Source: Geobacteraceae bacterium
GTDB taxonomy: Bacteria; Desulfobacterota; Desulfuromonadia; Geobacterales; Geobacteraceae
Length of the DNA: 39,388 nucleotides
Assembly (NCBI GenBank): GCA_025356035.1
Contig: JANXYN010000178.1
Location: 1-39,388 of the forward strand
Direction of reading: 5' to 3'
The translations under genes were made by a program, and so were the position numbers. Below are positions 9,517-18,144 of the stretch, piece after piece (position 1 is the stretch's first letter; each line of letters opens with the position of its first letter). The notes below the pieces were generated by a model that worked only from the letters and a program-made list of their open reading frames with translations, had not been told where the DNA came from and made no database searches.

Positions 9517-11015
9517 CCCCTCTTCCCCTTCAGTGTCTGTTGCAGTTGTTCGCGCAGGTAGGGGAGGCGACCCATGACTGCCGCCACCTCGGTCGGGTAC
9601 TCGGCTCCCCCGACCTCGATAAACATCTCATAATTCTGCAGTGCTTCTGCCAGTTCTCCCCGCTTTTCCTCTATCTTGGCCAGGGTCAGATAGGCCCGGG
9701 TATTGAACCGGTTCAGGGCCAGCGCCTGTTGCCCATGACGCAAAGCTTCGTCGAGTTCGCCGGTGAGGTAGTAGCTCAGGGCGGCCGATTCCTGGGCCCA
9801 GGTGGAATTGTCATTCACCCGCGCCGCATGCCGCCAGAGGCTATGCTCGTCGTGCCAATAGCTGTTCTGGACGATGGTCAAAATCGCCAGCAGCACCAGT
9901 AGCGCGCCAGCCACAGACATGACTCTCCGCCCCGCGTATTTCTGTAGCAGCGCTGCGCTAACCATGGCCACTCCGGGGAGGCAGAGGTACATATAGCGGT
10001 CAGCCACAATATAACCGGCCGGAACGAGATTGGCCACCGGCAGATACATGACCAGAAACCAGCCAATGCCGAACGTCACGGCCGGCAGCCGCTTCCTGAG
10101 CAGAACTGCTGCAGCAACGACTCCGCCCAGCAGCGCCAGTGACAGCCAGGCCAACGCCTGGAACGGCGTCTCGGCAAACTGGATCACGTACTCCGGCGCC
10201 AGCTTCACCGGCAGGATGATCTTATACAGATAAAAGCCAAAGGCCTTGAGGTCCGCCAGATAGAGTGGCAGGTAGCTATCCGCGGCAATAAAGCCGTTCT
10301 TCGAATAGATCGCCAGCAATGCCTGCCTGTTGAACATGGAGCTGTACCGGACAAACATCACCACAACCGCGGCCAGCAGCAAGGTGGCCAACAGCCAGGG
10401 GCGCCTGAGGACGAGCCGCTCTGTCCCTTTGAGCCAGAGCAGCTCGTAAAGTATAATGATCAGCGGGAAAGTGATGGCGGTCTGGTTTGCGAGGAGCGCC
10501 GCGTAGAAGAATAGCGCACTAAGGACCAGCCGCCATAGCCGGGGCAAGCCGCTCGCTGCAAGCCCCTTCAGGTACGCCAGCAGTGCCGCCAGACAGAAGA
10601 AACCGGCGAGCAACTCCTTGCGATGGGAGATATTGGCGACCGATTCAGCCTGGAGCGGATGGAGCAGGAACAGCAGGACGCCGACCAGGGCAAACGGCGC
10701 CTCGATGCCGAGCCCGGACAGCACCAGGAAGAGCAGGAGACCGTTGGCGGCGTGCCAGAGCAGCTGCTGGATATGATAGCCGGCAGGATCGCTACCGAAC
10801 AAATGATATTCAGGGATGTAGGTCAGTTCCCGCAGGGGCCGGCCAGGCCGGTGGTTTTCCAGAAAGCCGCTGATGCTGTGCGCGTCCGGGTTCTGCACCA
10901 CCACCGGCATGTCGTCGTAGGTCCACTGGTTGCGGAAGGTATTGCCGTAGACGGCAGCCGTAATCATGAAAATAAAGAGAAAAATATATGGTTTTGTCAG
11001 CGACAGTTTGTGCAT
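9513..11015 (-). CDS. TMTC-like polytopic membrane protein with C-terminal TPRs
   Basis: 500 aa with about ten hydrophobic segments and a short soluble C-terminal region carrying TPR-like helices (residues about 405-480). The first periplasmic loop has the acidic pair WTYDDMPVVVQNP, corresponding to the catalytic acidic loop of PMT-type GT-C transferases. A HRKELLAG motif follows, as in TMTC relatives. It probably transfers a sugar from a polyprenyl phosphate on the periplasmic side. The overlap with the polyisoprenyl-phosphate GT2 gene supports a donor-transferase pair. A GTG lies directly before the ATG at 11015; either could be used. Acceptor unknown. Confidence 0.78.
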   Translation of the reverse strand: MHKLSLTKPYIFLFIFMITAAVYGNTFRNQWTYDDMPVVVQNPDAHSISGFLENHRPGRPLRELTYIPEYHLFGSDPAGYHIQQLLWHAANGLLLFLVLSGLGIEAPFALVGVLLFLLHPLQAESVANISHRKELLAGFFCLAALLAYLKGLAASGLPRLWRLVLSALFFYAALLANQTAITFPLIIILYELLWLKGTERLVLRRPWLLATLLLAAVVVMFVRYSSMFNRQALLAIYSKNGFIAADSYLPLYLADLKAFGFYLYKIILPVKLAPEYVIQFAETPFQALAWLSLALLGGVVAAAVLLRKRLPAVTFGIGWFLVMYLPVANLVPAGYIVADRYMYLCLPGVAMVSAALLQKYAGRRVMSVAGALLVLLAILTIVQNSYWHDEHSLWRHAARVNDNSTWAQESAALSYYLTGELDEALRHGQQALALNRFNTRAYLTLAKIEEKRGELAEALQNYEMFIEVGGAEYPTEVAAVMGRLPYLREQLQQTLKGKRG

Positions 11016-11033
11016 CACGTTTATCCTGTCCGG

Positions 11034-12011
11034 TTAGTGGCCTTGACCTCGGTCCAACCAGGCGCCCCCCGGCTCTTTTACCCTGATTAGCGTTACTTCG
11101 CCTGGGTTCGGCGCTTTATTCCTGAAGCGCGGTGCCACCAGTCCGAGCAGCATGCCGGCGCCGTAGGTAAGATGAAGCGCCGGGAACACCAGCAGCAGCC
11201 GGGGCAGTGCCCAGAGCCGGCCGGAGCTGGCTGCCGCCATGGAGGCGAAGATGAGAGCTAGTATTGCATAGCACAAAAGCGGCAGAGAGTAAACAGGGTT
11301 ATGGATCAGCGGGAGCGTACAGAGATAGAGGAGAAACAGCGATGGCACGAAGGTTGTGAGGCCACCCCCCCCATAGAGAAGGGTCTGCTCGGCGCGCCCC
11401 CTCCCGTAGGTAAAAAACTGCCGGACAAAAGCCCGCCAGGTCTGCCGCTGGCTCCGCTTGACCGCCAACGCCGGGTCATGGATCATGCGCCAGCCACTCT
11501 GCTGCAGCCGGGACATCAGAGCGTTCTCTTCATTGGGATAGAGCCGCTCGTCAAAGCCGGCCAGGTCGAGGAAAACCTGCCGGCGGAAGCTGAGATTGCA
11601 AAGGATCAGTTCGTTGTCCCCGGCGTCCCTTACGGAGCCGCTCTGCCGATAGCGATTGCGAACAGCACCGCCACCAAACGGCGAGGCAAGCGCCAGGCCA
11701 AAGGCCTGTTGCAGTGGAGTATCGGTTGCCGGGGTCAGCGACGGTCCGCCGACTGCGGCAATGGCAGGATCTCCATAGTGGCTGACCGCCGTCTGCAGGA
11801 ATTCCGGTACCACCTGGGAATCGTCATCAAGGAAATAGAGAATCTCCCCGCTGGCGCACTTGGCCGCGTGGTTACGCTGCCGGCTCGGACAGCTCCCTTC
11901 CGCGATGAGAACTTCAAAGGAACCGGCCGGCCAGCTGATCTCGCGTAGATTTTCCAGCGCCTTTACCGCGCCACCCGGCTTTACCGGTATGATGATCGAA
12001 ACATTCGGCAT
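11034..12011 (-). CDS. Glycosyltransferase family 2 with C-terminal membrane segments
   Basis: 325 aa. The GT2 domain starts at VSIIIPVKPGG, with the metal-binding LDDDSQ at 61-66, and a cluster of hydrophobic segments at about 205-300 anchors it in the inner membrane. First gene of the sugar cluster. A terminator hairpin at 12034-12061 separates it from the beta-barrel gene. An in-frame TTG at 12035 falls within that terminator, so the ATG at 12011 is preferred although its AGGAG is 14 nt upstream. Confidence 0.82.
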   Translation of the reverse strand: MPNVSIIIPVKPGGAVKALENLREISWPAGSFEVLIAEGSCPSRQRNHAAKCASGEILYFLDDDSQVVPEFLQTAVSHYGDPAIAAVGGPSLTPATDTPLQQAFGLALASPFGGGAVRNRYRQSGSVRDAGDNELILCNLSFRRQVFLDLAGFDERLYPNEENALMSRLQQSGWRMIHDPALAVKRSQRQTWRAFVRQFFTYGRGRAEQTLLYGGGGLTTFVPSLFLLYLCTLPLIHNPVYSLPLLCYAILALIFASMAAASSGRLWALPRLLLVFPALHLTYGAGMLLGLVAPRFRNKAPNPGEVTLIRVKEPGGAWLDRGQGH

Positions 12012-12033
12012 AGTTTCTGGCTCTGCTCCTGGC

Positions 12034-12061
12034 AAAAGAAAAACCGGGCCACACCCGGTTT
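12034..12061 (-). terminator. Rho-independent terminator of the beta-barrel gene
   Basis: Minus strand: stem AAACCGGG/CCCGGTTT with a 5-nt loop (TGTGG), followed by a T-rich run (TTCTTTT). It lies 29 nt after the beta-barrel stop codon. Confidence 0.85.
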
Positions 12062-12089
12062 CTCTGTGATTAAGCTGTCGAACTTGCGT

Positions 12090-14315
12090 TTAGAATTGTT
12101 TCTTCAGATTAGCGGCAAACCGGTTTTCCACCCGATTGTCGCCACCATAACGCTTTCCGTAGCTGTAGTCAAGGCTCGCCTGCAGCTTGCTGAAACTCAT
12201 CCCGAGCGAAGAGGTGGAGATCAGTTCCTTGATGTCACCAGGGGCAACCAGCGAATATTTTGCCGTCGACGCCACAAACAGCTGGCGTAGCGGATAATAT
12301 CTACAGCCGAGGGTGAAGGCAGTCCTGGTTTCGGACTGGCCGTTGGTCGTGTAGTCGAGTTGGGTGTGCTCGATCCCCTGATTCACCTCAAGCAGCCGGC
12401 GGCTCACCCCGTTTGAGGTGTAAAGATAGTAGTTGAATCCCTCGCTGATTTCCAGCCGGCTCAACTCCGCTCCGCCGCTCTTTTCCTTGCCATAAATGCT
12501 CCGGAGTGTCGCCGCAACGGTGCGATTCGGCGTGTAACTCCCTTTCCCCTCGACACTCACAGAATAGTCGTGGAGATCCCCCTGCACCCGCTGGGTCGCC
12601 GAGTTGGTCAAGTTCAGGACTAGATCGGCCCTAGTGTAATCCACTGTATTCCGGACTGTCGTGTAATAGTCCCCTGGCTGGCCCTGCGTCCAGAGGATGT
12701 CCTCTGAACCGCTCAGGCCGATCCGTAACCGTGCCGCGGGTTGCCAGTCGGTGGCAAGGGTGGTTATCGAGCGGGTATAACCGGTGGTGGGATCTGCGCG
12801 AAACAGGGAGCTGTTTGTGCTGCTGGAAAAGAGGGAATTGGCCGCTATGGTTGGGCTTGCTGACGCACTCCGTTGGCCGATGGCGTTTGCCACGGTCTGG
12901 TCCAGGGTGAACCGCAGGCTACGCGAAGGAGTGTAGTTGCCACGGCCGGTGAACGTCTGGGTCAGATAATTATCGGTGGTCAAGTCTGTCTCGGTCTCGG
13001 TATTTTTGATGTTATAGCTGGCCGCCAGCGCATATATATCGGAGAATCTCCTGGTACTGGCGGTTTCGGTGGTCGAGTCGAGCACCAGGCTCTTTTGCCC
13101 AGTAAATTCGTAGCGCTCAACGGAAAAGGCCTGGGCGAGGGTAAACGGCGACAGCTTGAAAGTGTCTACCCGGAACGAGGCGAGATTATCCCGCTTGCTC
13201 GACCGATCAAACAGGAGCTTTTTCTGATCCTCCTCCGAGGCGATGGTGACACGCCAATCGGTGTCCGCCCCCCAGATGCCGTTCAAATAGACGGGAATCC
13301 GCCGCGAATACTCGACACCTGTGTTACCGCTGAAATGCATGGTCCGGGTGAAATTGTTGAAGGTGCGCCCTTCCCAAGTACTACGCGTGGCAATTGCAAA
13401 TAAATTCACGTCATACTGCTCGGAGTCCTTTATCGACGCAACATTGTGGGTGGTAAACTGCAGATCAGTGGAAATCTTGATCCAGTTGGTGAAATCGATC
13501 CAGCGGCGGGACTGGGTCTCATCCACGGTTCCCAGCTGAAATTCGTTATCCAGATAATCATTGGTTTTATCGATGTAGTCCCGGTACTGGATGCGCCGGT
13601 AGTGGAACCAGTTGTCCTTTTTGTTGAGACTGACAAAGGCCAGTTTGCTCAGCCGCGTATCAGTCGGGGTCTGGCTCTTCAGATCACGGACAATCTCGTC
13701 CTTGTAGTCAAGGAGCAGCATCGGCAGCTCCCGGTAGATGGAGGAATAGCCGTTGGTCATGCCGTTCTTTACTCCAAGCACCAGGGTCGCCCCGCTCGAG
13801 ATATGCGTGCCGTCCAGCAGGCTGGTGGTCAAGCCGGGCGCCAGGAGACGGTCAGTGGTGTCGGCGAGAGTGGTAACCGTGTCGGCAATGAAGGTCGTCC
13901 GGCTCAGATCGCGGCTGTATGCCTTGAAGCGGAGGGGAATCTCCTTCGGATCGACCACCACCTCCCCCAGAAACAGCACATGGCCAGCGCTGATGGCGGG
14001 GTTTGAATCGTCGGCGGGGGATTTGATCCTGGTATCGAACGAGGCCCATTCGTAGCCAAGCCCGAGCTTGTAGCGGCCGAAGCGCGCATCGCCAATGGTG
14101 CCGGCAGTGTCGTAGAGAAGTGAATAGCGCTGCTGAAATGTGCTTGCATCGATGTTCTTCGTGCCATTAATCTCGCTATCGTACTTCACGTAACCAAGTT
14201 CGGCAACCCCGCTAAGCCCTGCAGCGGCAATACCAGGGAATAACACAACAGCCAGCAGGGAGCAAACCGCCCGGCCGGTGAGCGATGCTATTCGATTAAG
14301 GGGTTTAATGGTCAT
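12090..14315 (-). CDS. Predicted outer-membrane beta-barrel protein of the omcE locus
   Basis: 741 aa. A signal peptide (residues about 1-32, ending GIAAAG) is followed by many alternating-polarity segments of about 10-12 residues rich in Tyr, Thr, Arg and Asp. The last residue is Phe (NLKKQF), the usual outer-membrane sorting signal. There is no CXXCH motif. I do not recognise a named family; size and composition resemble the large porins of porin-cytochrome conduits, and it lies next to cytochrome genes. It has its own sigma-54-like promoter and a terminator, so it is a single-gene unit. Function as an electron-conduit porin or nanowire secretion or anchoring pore is inference. Confidence 0.75.
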   Translation of the reverse strand: MTIKPLNRIASLTGRAVCSLLAVVLFPGIAAAGLSGVAELGYVKYDSEINGTKNIDASTFQQRYSLLYDTAGTIGDARFGRYKLGLGYEWASFDTRIKSPADDSNPAISAGHVLFLGEVVVDPKEIPLRFKAYSRDLSRTTFIADTVTTLADTTDRLLAPGLTTSLLDGTHISSGATLVLGVKNGMTNGYSSIYRELPMLLLDYKDEIVRDLKSQTPTDTRLSKLAFVSLNKKDNWFHYRRIQYRDYIDKTNDYLDNEFQLGTVDETQSRRWIDFTNWIKISTDLQFTTHNVASIKDSEQYDVNLFAIATRSTWEGRTFNNFTRTMHFSGNTGVEYSRRIPVYLNGIWGADTDWRVTIASEEDQKKLLFDRSSKRDNLASFRVDTFKLSPFTLAQAFSVERYEFTGQKSLVLDSTTETASTRRFSDIYALAASYNIKNTETETDLTTDNYLTQTFTGRGNYTPSRSLRFTLDQTVANAIGQRSASASPTIAANSLFSSSTNSSLFRADPTTGYTRSITTLATDWQPAARLRIGLSGSEDILWTQGQPGDYYTTVRNTVDYTRADLVLNLTNSATQRVQGDLHDYSVSVEGKGSYTPNRTVAATLRSIYGKEKSGGAELSRLEISEGFNYYLYTSNGVSRRLLEVNQGIEHTQLDYTTNGQSETRTAFTLGCRYYPLRQLFVASTAKYSLVAPGDIKELISTSSLGMSFSKLQASLDYSYGKRYGGDNRVENRFAANLKKQF

Positions 14316-14401
14316 GTCTCTATCGCAGGGCGGTTCTGGTTGGGCTTTGACTGTTCAGGCATGGGCATCGCAGGTCCGGCGTATTCATTAAACAGTCAGG
14401 A

Positions 14402-14418
14402 TTGCAAAGATCATGCCT
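14402..14418 (-). promoter_or_regulatory. Possible sigma-54 promoter for the beta-barrel gene
   Basis: Minus strand AGGCATGATCTTTGCAA: GG and GC are exactly 10 nt apart, as required for -24/-12 elements (consensus TGGCAC-N5-TTGCW). The -24 box has two mismatches. It would give a leader of about 75 nt. Confidence 0.5.
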
Positions 14419-14699
14419 CGCTAGTCAACAAAATGGCCCAATCTGCGACCGTAACAAGCTGATTTTACAGGTGTTTTATATTTGCCATTACTAATCTTTG
14501 GCCGACGGGTTATCTCTGGTCATTTGGCTTGCCCGTTACGGTTAAATAACGCGTTGCTCAGCACCGGCATTATCGTTGGCACTGCCACCAATTGCAAGTT
14601 TGTCATCCTTGGAAACGCTGATGAAGCGCTGATTATCGTACTTAGCGCCCCACGCCGCTTTGTCGACGATTTGACGGGAGGTAACTAATAGAATAAGCG

Positions 14700-14745
14700 C
14701 TTCGACTCCGCTCAGCGCACGCACGTTCCCTGAGCGGAGTCGAAG
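14700..14745. terminator. Perfect 16-bp inverted repeat after the NHL gene
   Basis: CTTCGACTCCGCTCAG and CTGAGCGGAGTCGAAG are separated by 14 nt, starting 4 nt after the NHL stop codon. It can fold into a strong hairpin. No T-run follows on the minus strand, so it is a 3'-end stabiliser or a mobile hairpin repeat rather than a classical terminator. Confidence 0.6.
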
Positions 14746-14749
14746 GGAA

Positions 14750-15835
14750 CTACTTAGAAGACACAGCCGGGAGCGGATGCTGCTGCAGATAGCCGGCGGA
14801 CAGATACTGAAACACCTGGAAACGCCGGTTCAACTGATCAACCACATAGATGGTGTCGTTCTTGTCGATATCGATCCCCTGGGGGAGGACAAACCCCCCC
14901 TGGCCGGTCTTGCCGGAAGCTGATACATCGTACTTCCCCCCCAGCGGCATCAGAAATTCGCCACTGCGGCTAAAGATCTTGATCTGGTGCTGGCGACCAT
15001 CGGTAACATATATGTTGTCGTCCGAATCAACCGCCACCCCCTTGATCAGCTCAAAATCTGCATCTCCAGACCCGCGCTGGCCGAAGGTGCGGAGAAACCG
15101 CCCCTCACCATCGAAGACCTGGATCCTGGCATTCATGGCGTCGGCGACGATGATCTCCCCCATGGTATTGACGGTAACGGCCACCGGAAAGTTAAACTCC
15201 CCGTCCCCCCCACCAGGCTTGCCAAAGGCAAACAGAAACGGACCGGCACAGGAAAACACCCCCACCCGCTGCCCCTTGGTATCGGTGACCAGCAGCCGAC
15301 CTCGCTTTGCATCGATCGAAACGGCCGAGATCCGCTCGATCTGCTTGCTGGTGTCGATCTGCCGGAGGTAATCACCATTCCGGTCCAGAACCACCACCCC
15401 GTTCAGGCGACCATCCGCCACATAAACGTTGCCGTCACCATCGAGAGCAACCGTCAGGGGTGCAAGCAGCTGCACATCGCTGCCTCGCTTCGGCAGGGAG
15501 GAGAGCTCCCGTTCGTTGAAGTCATAGAGGACCAGCGCCGGAATCGCCGGATCGGTCAGATAGACCCTGCCGGCACCGTCTGATCTGATGTCGATCGGTC
15601 GTTTAAAGGTAATGGGCACGTCCGCGCCAAACAACTGCTCTTTAAATTGACGCCAGCTGGTTGTTGGAAGGTCGAGCTGACTGCTGTAAGCCCCTAGCCA
15701 TTCGATGCGCGGCCGATCCGGCAATGGCGGCCAGAAAAACCTTTCCTTTGGCAGATTCTGCTGCTCGCCGGCACAGCCGGCGAACAACAGCAACAAGTAA
15801 ATATAGAGGAGGAAGGGAAACGCGCGCTTGATCAT
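14750..15835 (-). CDS. NHL-repeat lipoprotein, downstream of omcE
   Basis: 361 aa. The lipobox LFAGC gives a lipidated Cys21. A shared N-terminal motif follows (FWPPLPDRPRIEWLGAY), then about six NHL blades (repeats such as PVAVTVNTMGEIIVADAMNARIQVFD), a beta-propeller. It is a clear paralogue of the NHL lipoprotein upstream of omcE, with the same N-terminal motif and the same C-terminal ending near VDQLNRRFQVFQYL. Flanking the nanowire gene on both sides suggests roles in secretion, maturation or anchoring; NHL proteins usually bind partners, so enzymatic activity is not implied. GGAG 6 nt before the ATG supports the start. Confidence 0.88.
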   Translation of the reverse strand: MIKRAFPFLLYIYLLLLFAGCAGEQQNLPKERFFWPPLPDRPRIEWLGAYSSQLDLPTTSWRQFKEQLFGADVPITFKRPIDIRSDGAGRVYLTDPAIPALVLYDFNERELSSLPKRGSDVQLLAPLTVALDGDGNVYVADGRLNGVVVLDRNGDYLRQIDTSKQIERISAVSIDAKRGRLLVTDTKGQRVGVFSCAGPFLFAFGKPGGGDGEFNFPVAVTVNTMGEIIVADAMNARIQVFDGEGRFLRTFGQRGSGDADFELIKGVAVDSDDNIYVTDGRQHQIKIFSRSGEFLMPLGGKYDVSASGKTGQGGFVLPQGIDIDKNDTIYVVDQLNRRFQVFQYLSAGYLQQHPLPAVSSK

Positions 15836-16027
15836 TCAATCTCCATTGAGCCAACAGTGCGGCAAACGGCAGTTTGGACACCTTTTCGAGGGTGTTAACC
15901 TAGCATAAAAACAGGGATAGTTACAAGCGGGAAAAGCTTCGCGGGGTGCCGGCATAAAGACTGAGCCTATTGTAAAGCTCTTTAGTTTGCAGTCATCTTA
16001 TTCAGTTGCCTTAATCTTTGAAAACCC

Positions 16028-16058
16028 AAAAAAAAGGGCGGGAATAAATCCCGCCCTT
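16028..16058 (-). terminator. Rho-independent terminator of omcE
   Basis: Minus strand: stem AAGGGCGGGA/TCCCGCCCTT, 5-nt loop, then eight Ts. It ends about 20 nt after the omcE stop. Confidence 0.93.
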
Positions 16059-16078
16059 GAAGCTACATAGCAACAATA

Positions 16079-16759
16079 TTACTTGATATGGCAAGCAAGG
16101 CAGAGGGCGCTGCCAGACATGGTAGTGCGGAGGAACGGCTGCACGGTGTTGTCATGGACCTTGTGGCAGGAAGCGCACTCCAGCTGGCTGGTCTTGGTGG
16201 CGGTGTTGAAAAGCTGGATGTTGGAGTTGGCGGGCAATACCTTCAGTCCAGCACTATCCTGAGTCTGAGCGGTCACATAGCTGAAGCCGACCGGATGGTC
16301 ATTGGTCAGATCGGTGCCAAGGTTTGCGGTGCTAGTGGCGTTCAGCATATCACTCGTCGAATTGGTACTGTTAGCAATCGCCAAAACTTGCCCGGACTGG
16401 TTCCTGACAACCGACCCGCCGATGGCAGTATTGCCATCATGGCAGCTCAGGCAGAAGAGCGAGATGCTGTTGGCATCAAAGGAGGCCCCTTTGGCCGCTG
16501 CAGTCAGGGTCGCGCTGGAGGTGTAGAACTTGAACAGAGCGAGATTCGCCGGATTGTTACGGTTCCAGAGCGGGATGTTCCGCACCGCGTTATGCGGGGT
16601 GTGGCAGAAGATACAGATCTGGTCCGAAGCGCCGGACTTGACGAGGTTGCCGCTCCCTACTGAGAGGTTGTGCTTAGTCCCGCTGATCAGCGAGCTCCCC
16701 GCGTAGGCCATGGAGGCGGTCATGATGAGTGTTGCGGTCAACAATACAATTTTTTTCAT
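16079..16759 (-). CDS. omcE: OmcE-like extracellular tetraheme cytochrome (nanowire subunit)
   Basis: 226 aa. The signal peptide (1-20, ending MAYA) is not a lipobox. Four CXXCH motifs lie at C49-H53, C103-H107, C195-H199 and C220-H224. Their wide spacing and low sequence complexity (many Ser/Thr/Asn) match OmcE of Geobacter, which polymerises into extracellular cytochrome filaments. The length is also right. The gene is flanked by NHL lipoproteins, beside multiheme cytochromes, ResB/CcsA and PpcA, which fits my recollection of the G. sulfurreducens omcE neighbourhood. It is monocistronic, with a sigma-54 promoter and a strong terminator. The ATG at 16759 is preferred over an upstream GTG because an AAAGGA ribosome site precedes it. 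Confidence 0.85.
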   Translation of the reverse strand: MKKIVLLTATLIMTASMAYAGSSLISGTKHNLSVGSGNLVKSGASDQICIFCHTPHNAVRNIPLWNRNNPANLALFKFYTSSATLTAAAKGASFDANSISLFCLSCHDGNTAIGGSVVRNQSGQVLAIANSTNSTSDMLNATSTANLGTDLTNDHPVGFSYVTAQTQDSAGLKVLPANSNIQLFNTATKTSQLECASCHKVHDNTVQPFLRTTMSGSALCLACHIK

Positions 16760-16882
16760 TTTTTTTCCTTTCTCTGGGTTTAGTGTTACCAAATAAAGCG
16801 AGGATCAGTCGGAATTTCGGTTTGCTGTTGCCATCACCCCTTTCCCTCAGTTTATTCGTGTAACTTATTTAACTGGGTATTT

Positions 16883-16898
16883 TGCAACAGACATGCCA
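16883..16898 (-). promoter_or_regulatory. Sigma-54 (RpoN) promoter of omcE
   Basis: Minus strand TGGCATGTCTGTTGCA matches TGGCACG-N4-TTGCW at all but one core position, with GG-N10-GC spacing. Transcription would start near 16871, giving a leader of about 112 nt. This predicts activation by an RpoN-dependent enhancer-binding protein. Confidence 0.75.
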
Positions 16899-16996
16899 CC
16901 GTCGGCTAGCCGTTAGAATGCCCTGATTTCGCCCCCTTAGCCCGAGATGCCAATGTTCATTAGAAACTAACAACAGTCTTTTTACGGAGAACCCCG

Positions 16997-18103
16997 TTAT
17001 TTCACCGGCAGGCTTGCCCCCGGTTTAGCGGGGGGTTGATAGCCGGCAATGGGGTGCTCCCGCAGGTAGCGTTCGGTCAGGTACTGGAACTTCTGGAAGC
17101 GGTGGTTGAGCTGGTCCACCACAAAGATGGTATCGTTTTTGTCGATATAGATCCCCTGGGGGACCAGAAAGCCGCCAGGGGTGACCTTGGAGCCCGCCTC
17201 GATGGCAAAGGTTGCGCCAAGGGTGGTGAGAAACTCCCCCTTGTCGGAGAAGATGATAATGGTGTTCGCCTTGCCGTCGGTGACATAGACGTGGTTTTCG
17301 GAATCCAGTGCCACCCCCTTAATCAGGGCGAAATTGCCCGGAGAGTCGCCCCGCTCGCCGAATTTCAAGAGGAACTTGCCGTCGGGGGTGAAGCGCTGGA
17401 TGCGGGCATTCATCACATCGCAGACGAAGATCTCTCCCCCCTTCCCCAGGGCAACTGCCACCGGAAAATTGAACTCGCCGTCTTCAGTCCCGCGCTTGCC
17501 GAAGCTGAAGAGGAGCTTGCCGGCCAGGTCAAACACCGCCACCTTGTGGTCCTGGGCGTCGGGGACGATGATTCGCCGCCGCTCCCGGTCGATGGCAAAG
17601 GCGCCGATCGACTTCACCGTGCCGGCCAGGTCGAGGGCCCCTTTGGCTTTTTCGTCCCCGCCGAAGACGAAAATTTTCTTCTTCTTATTGTCTGCGGTAT
17701 AGACGTTCCCGGCGGCATCCAGGTCCACCCCGGTTGGGTGTTCGAACAGGCCGATCCCCTCCTTGCCACCGAGCAGATGGACATCCTTCCCCAGGAAGTC
17801 GAATACCATGAACGCCGGCCGTAGGACATCACTCACATAAATCTTGCCGGCAGCATCGGAGGCAATATAGAGCGGCCGATCCAAGGCATTCGGCTCTTCC
17901 TCGCCGGTAATCGACGCATACCAGGAAGGCAGTCGGATGTCGAGCTGGCTCTGGTAAGCGCCCAGCCATTCGATGCGAGGCGTATCCGGTTGGGGAGGCC
18001 AGAAATAGCGCCGGGCAACCTGCTTTTGGCCGGCGCAGCCGGCCAGCAGGCCGATAATGATCAACATTCCAAGGAATTTTGTTACTAGGCTTGTGCTTTT
18101 CAT
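16997..18103 (-). CDS. NHL-repeat lipoprotein, upstream of omcE
   Basis: 368 aa. Lipobox LLAGC (Cys23), motif FWPPQPDTPRIEWLGAY, then about six NHL blades, for example FPVAVALGKGGEIFVCD. It is a paralogue of the NHL lipoprotein at 14750-15835. It is the last gene of the resB-ccsA-cytochrome operon, 41 nt after the octaheme gene, with GAGGAG before the ATG. Probably on the periplasmic face of the inner or outer membrane. The ending KPGASLPVK is an unstructured tail. Confidence 0.88.
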   Translation of the reverse strand: MKSTSLVTKFLGMLIIIGLLAGCAGQKQVARRYFWPPQPDTPRIEWLGAYQSQLDIRLPSWYASITGEEEPNALDRPLYIASDAAGKIYVSDVLRPAFMVFDFLGKDVHLLGGKEGIGLFEHPTGVDLDAAGNVYTADNKKKKIFVFGGDEKAKGALDLAGTVKSIGAFAIDRERRRIIVPDAQDHKVAVFDLAGKLLFSFGKRGTEDGEFNFPVAVALGKGGEIFVCDVMNARIQRFTPDGKFLLKFGERGDSPGNFALIKGVALDSENHVYVTDGKANTIIIFSDKGEFLTTLGATFAIEAGSKVTPGGFLVPQGIYIDKNDTIFVVDQLNHRFQKFQYLTERYLREHPIAGYQPPAKPGASLPVK

Positions 18104-18144
18104 AGGTTACTCCTCACTGGCAGCGGCGGAACGCCGTGGCGCCG

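Larger units (their letters stand above)
14316..14749. other. Intergenic region upstream of the beta-barrel gene
   Basis: 434 bp without a convincing gene. It contains a sigma-54-like promoter at 14402-14418 and a 16-bp perfect inverted repeat at 14700-14745. Between them (about 14480-14690) short frames on both strands have no recognisable protein features. I see no riboswitch motif. Confidence 0.6.

Noticed and set aside
14542-14724. 60-aa minus-strand frame in the 434-bp gap
   Set aside because: Its start lies in the inverted repeat and the peptide has no recognisable features.
16760-16882. Possible c-di-GMP/cGAMP (GEMM) riboswitch in the omcE leader
   Set aside because: The leader has GCAAACCGAAA-like strings, but the required GACGCAAAGCC receptor motif is absent, so the call is not supported.
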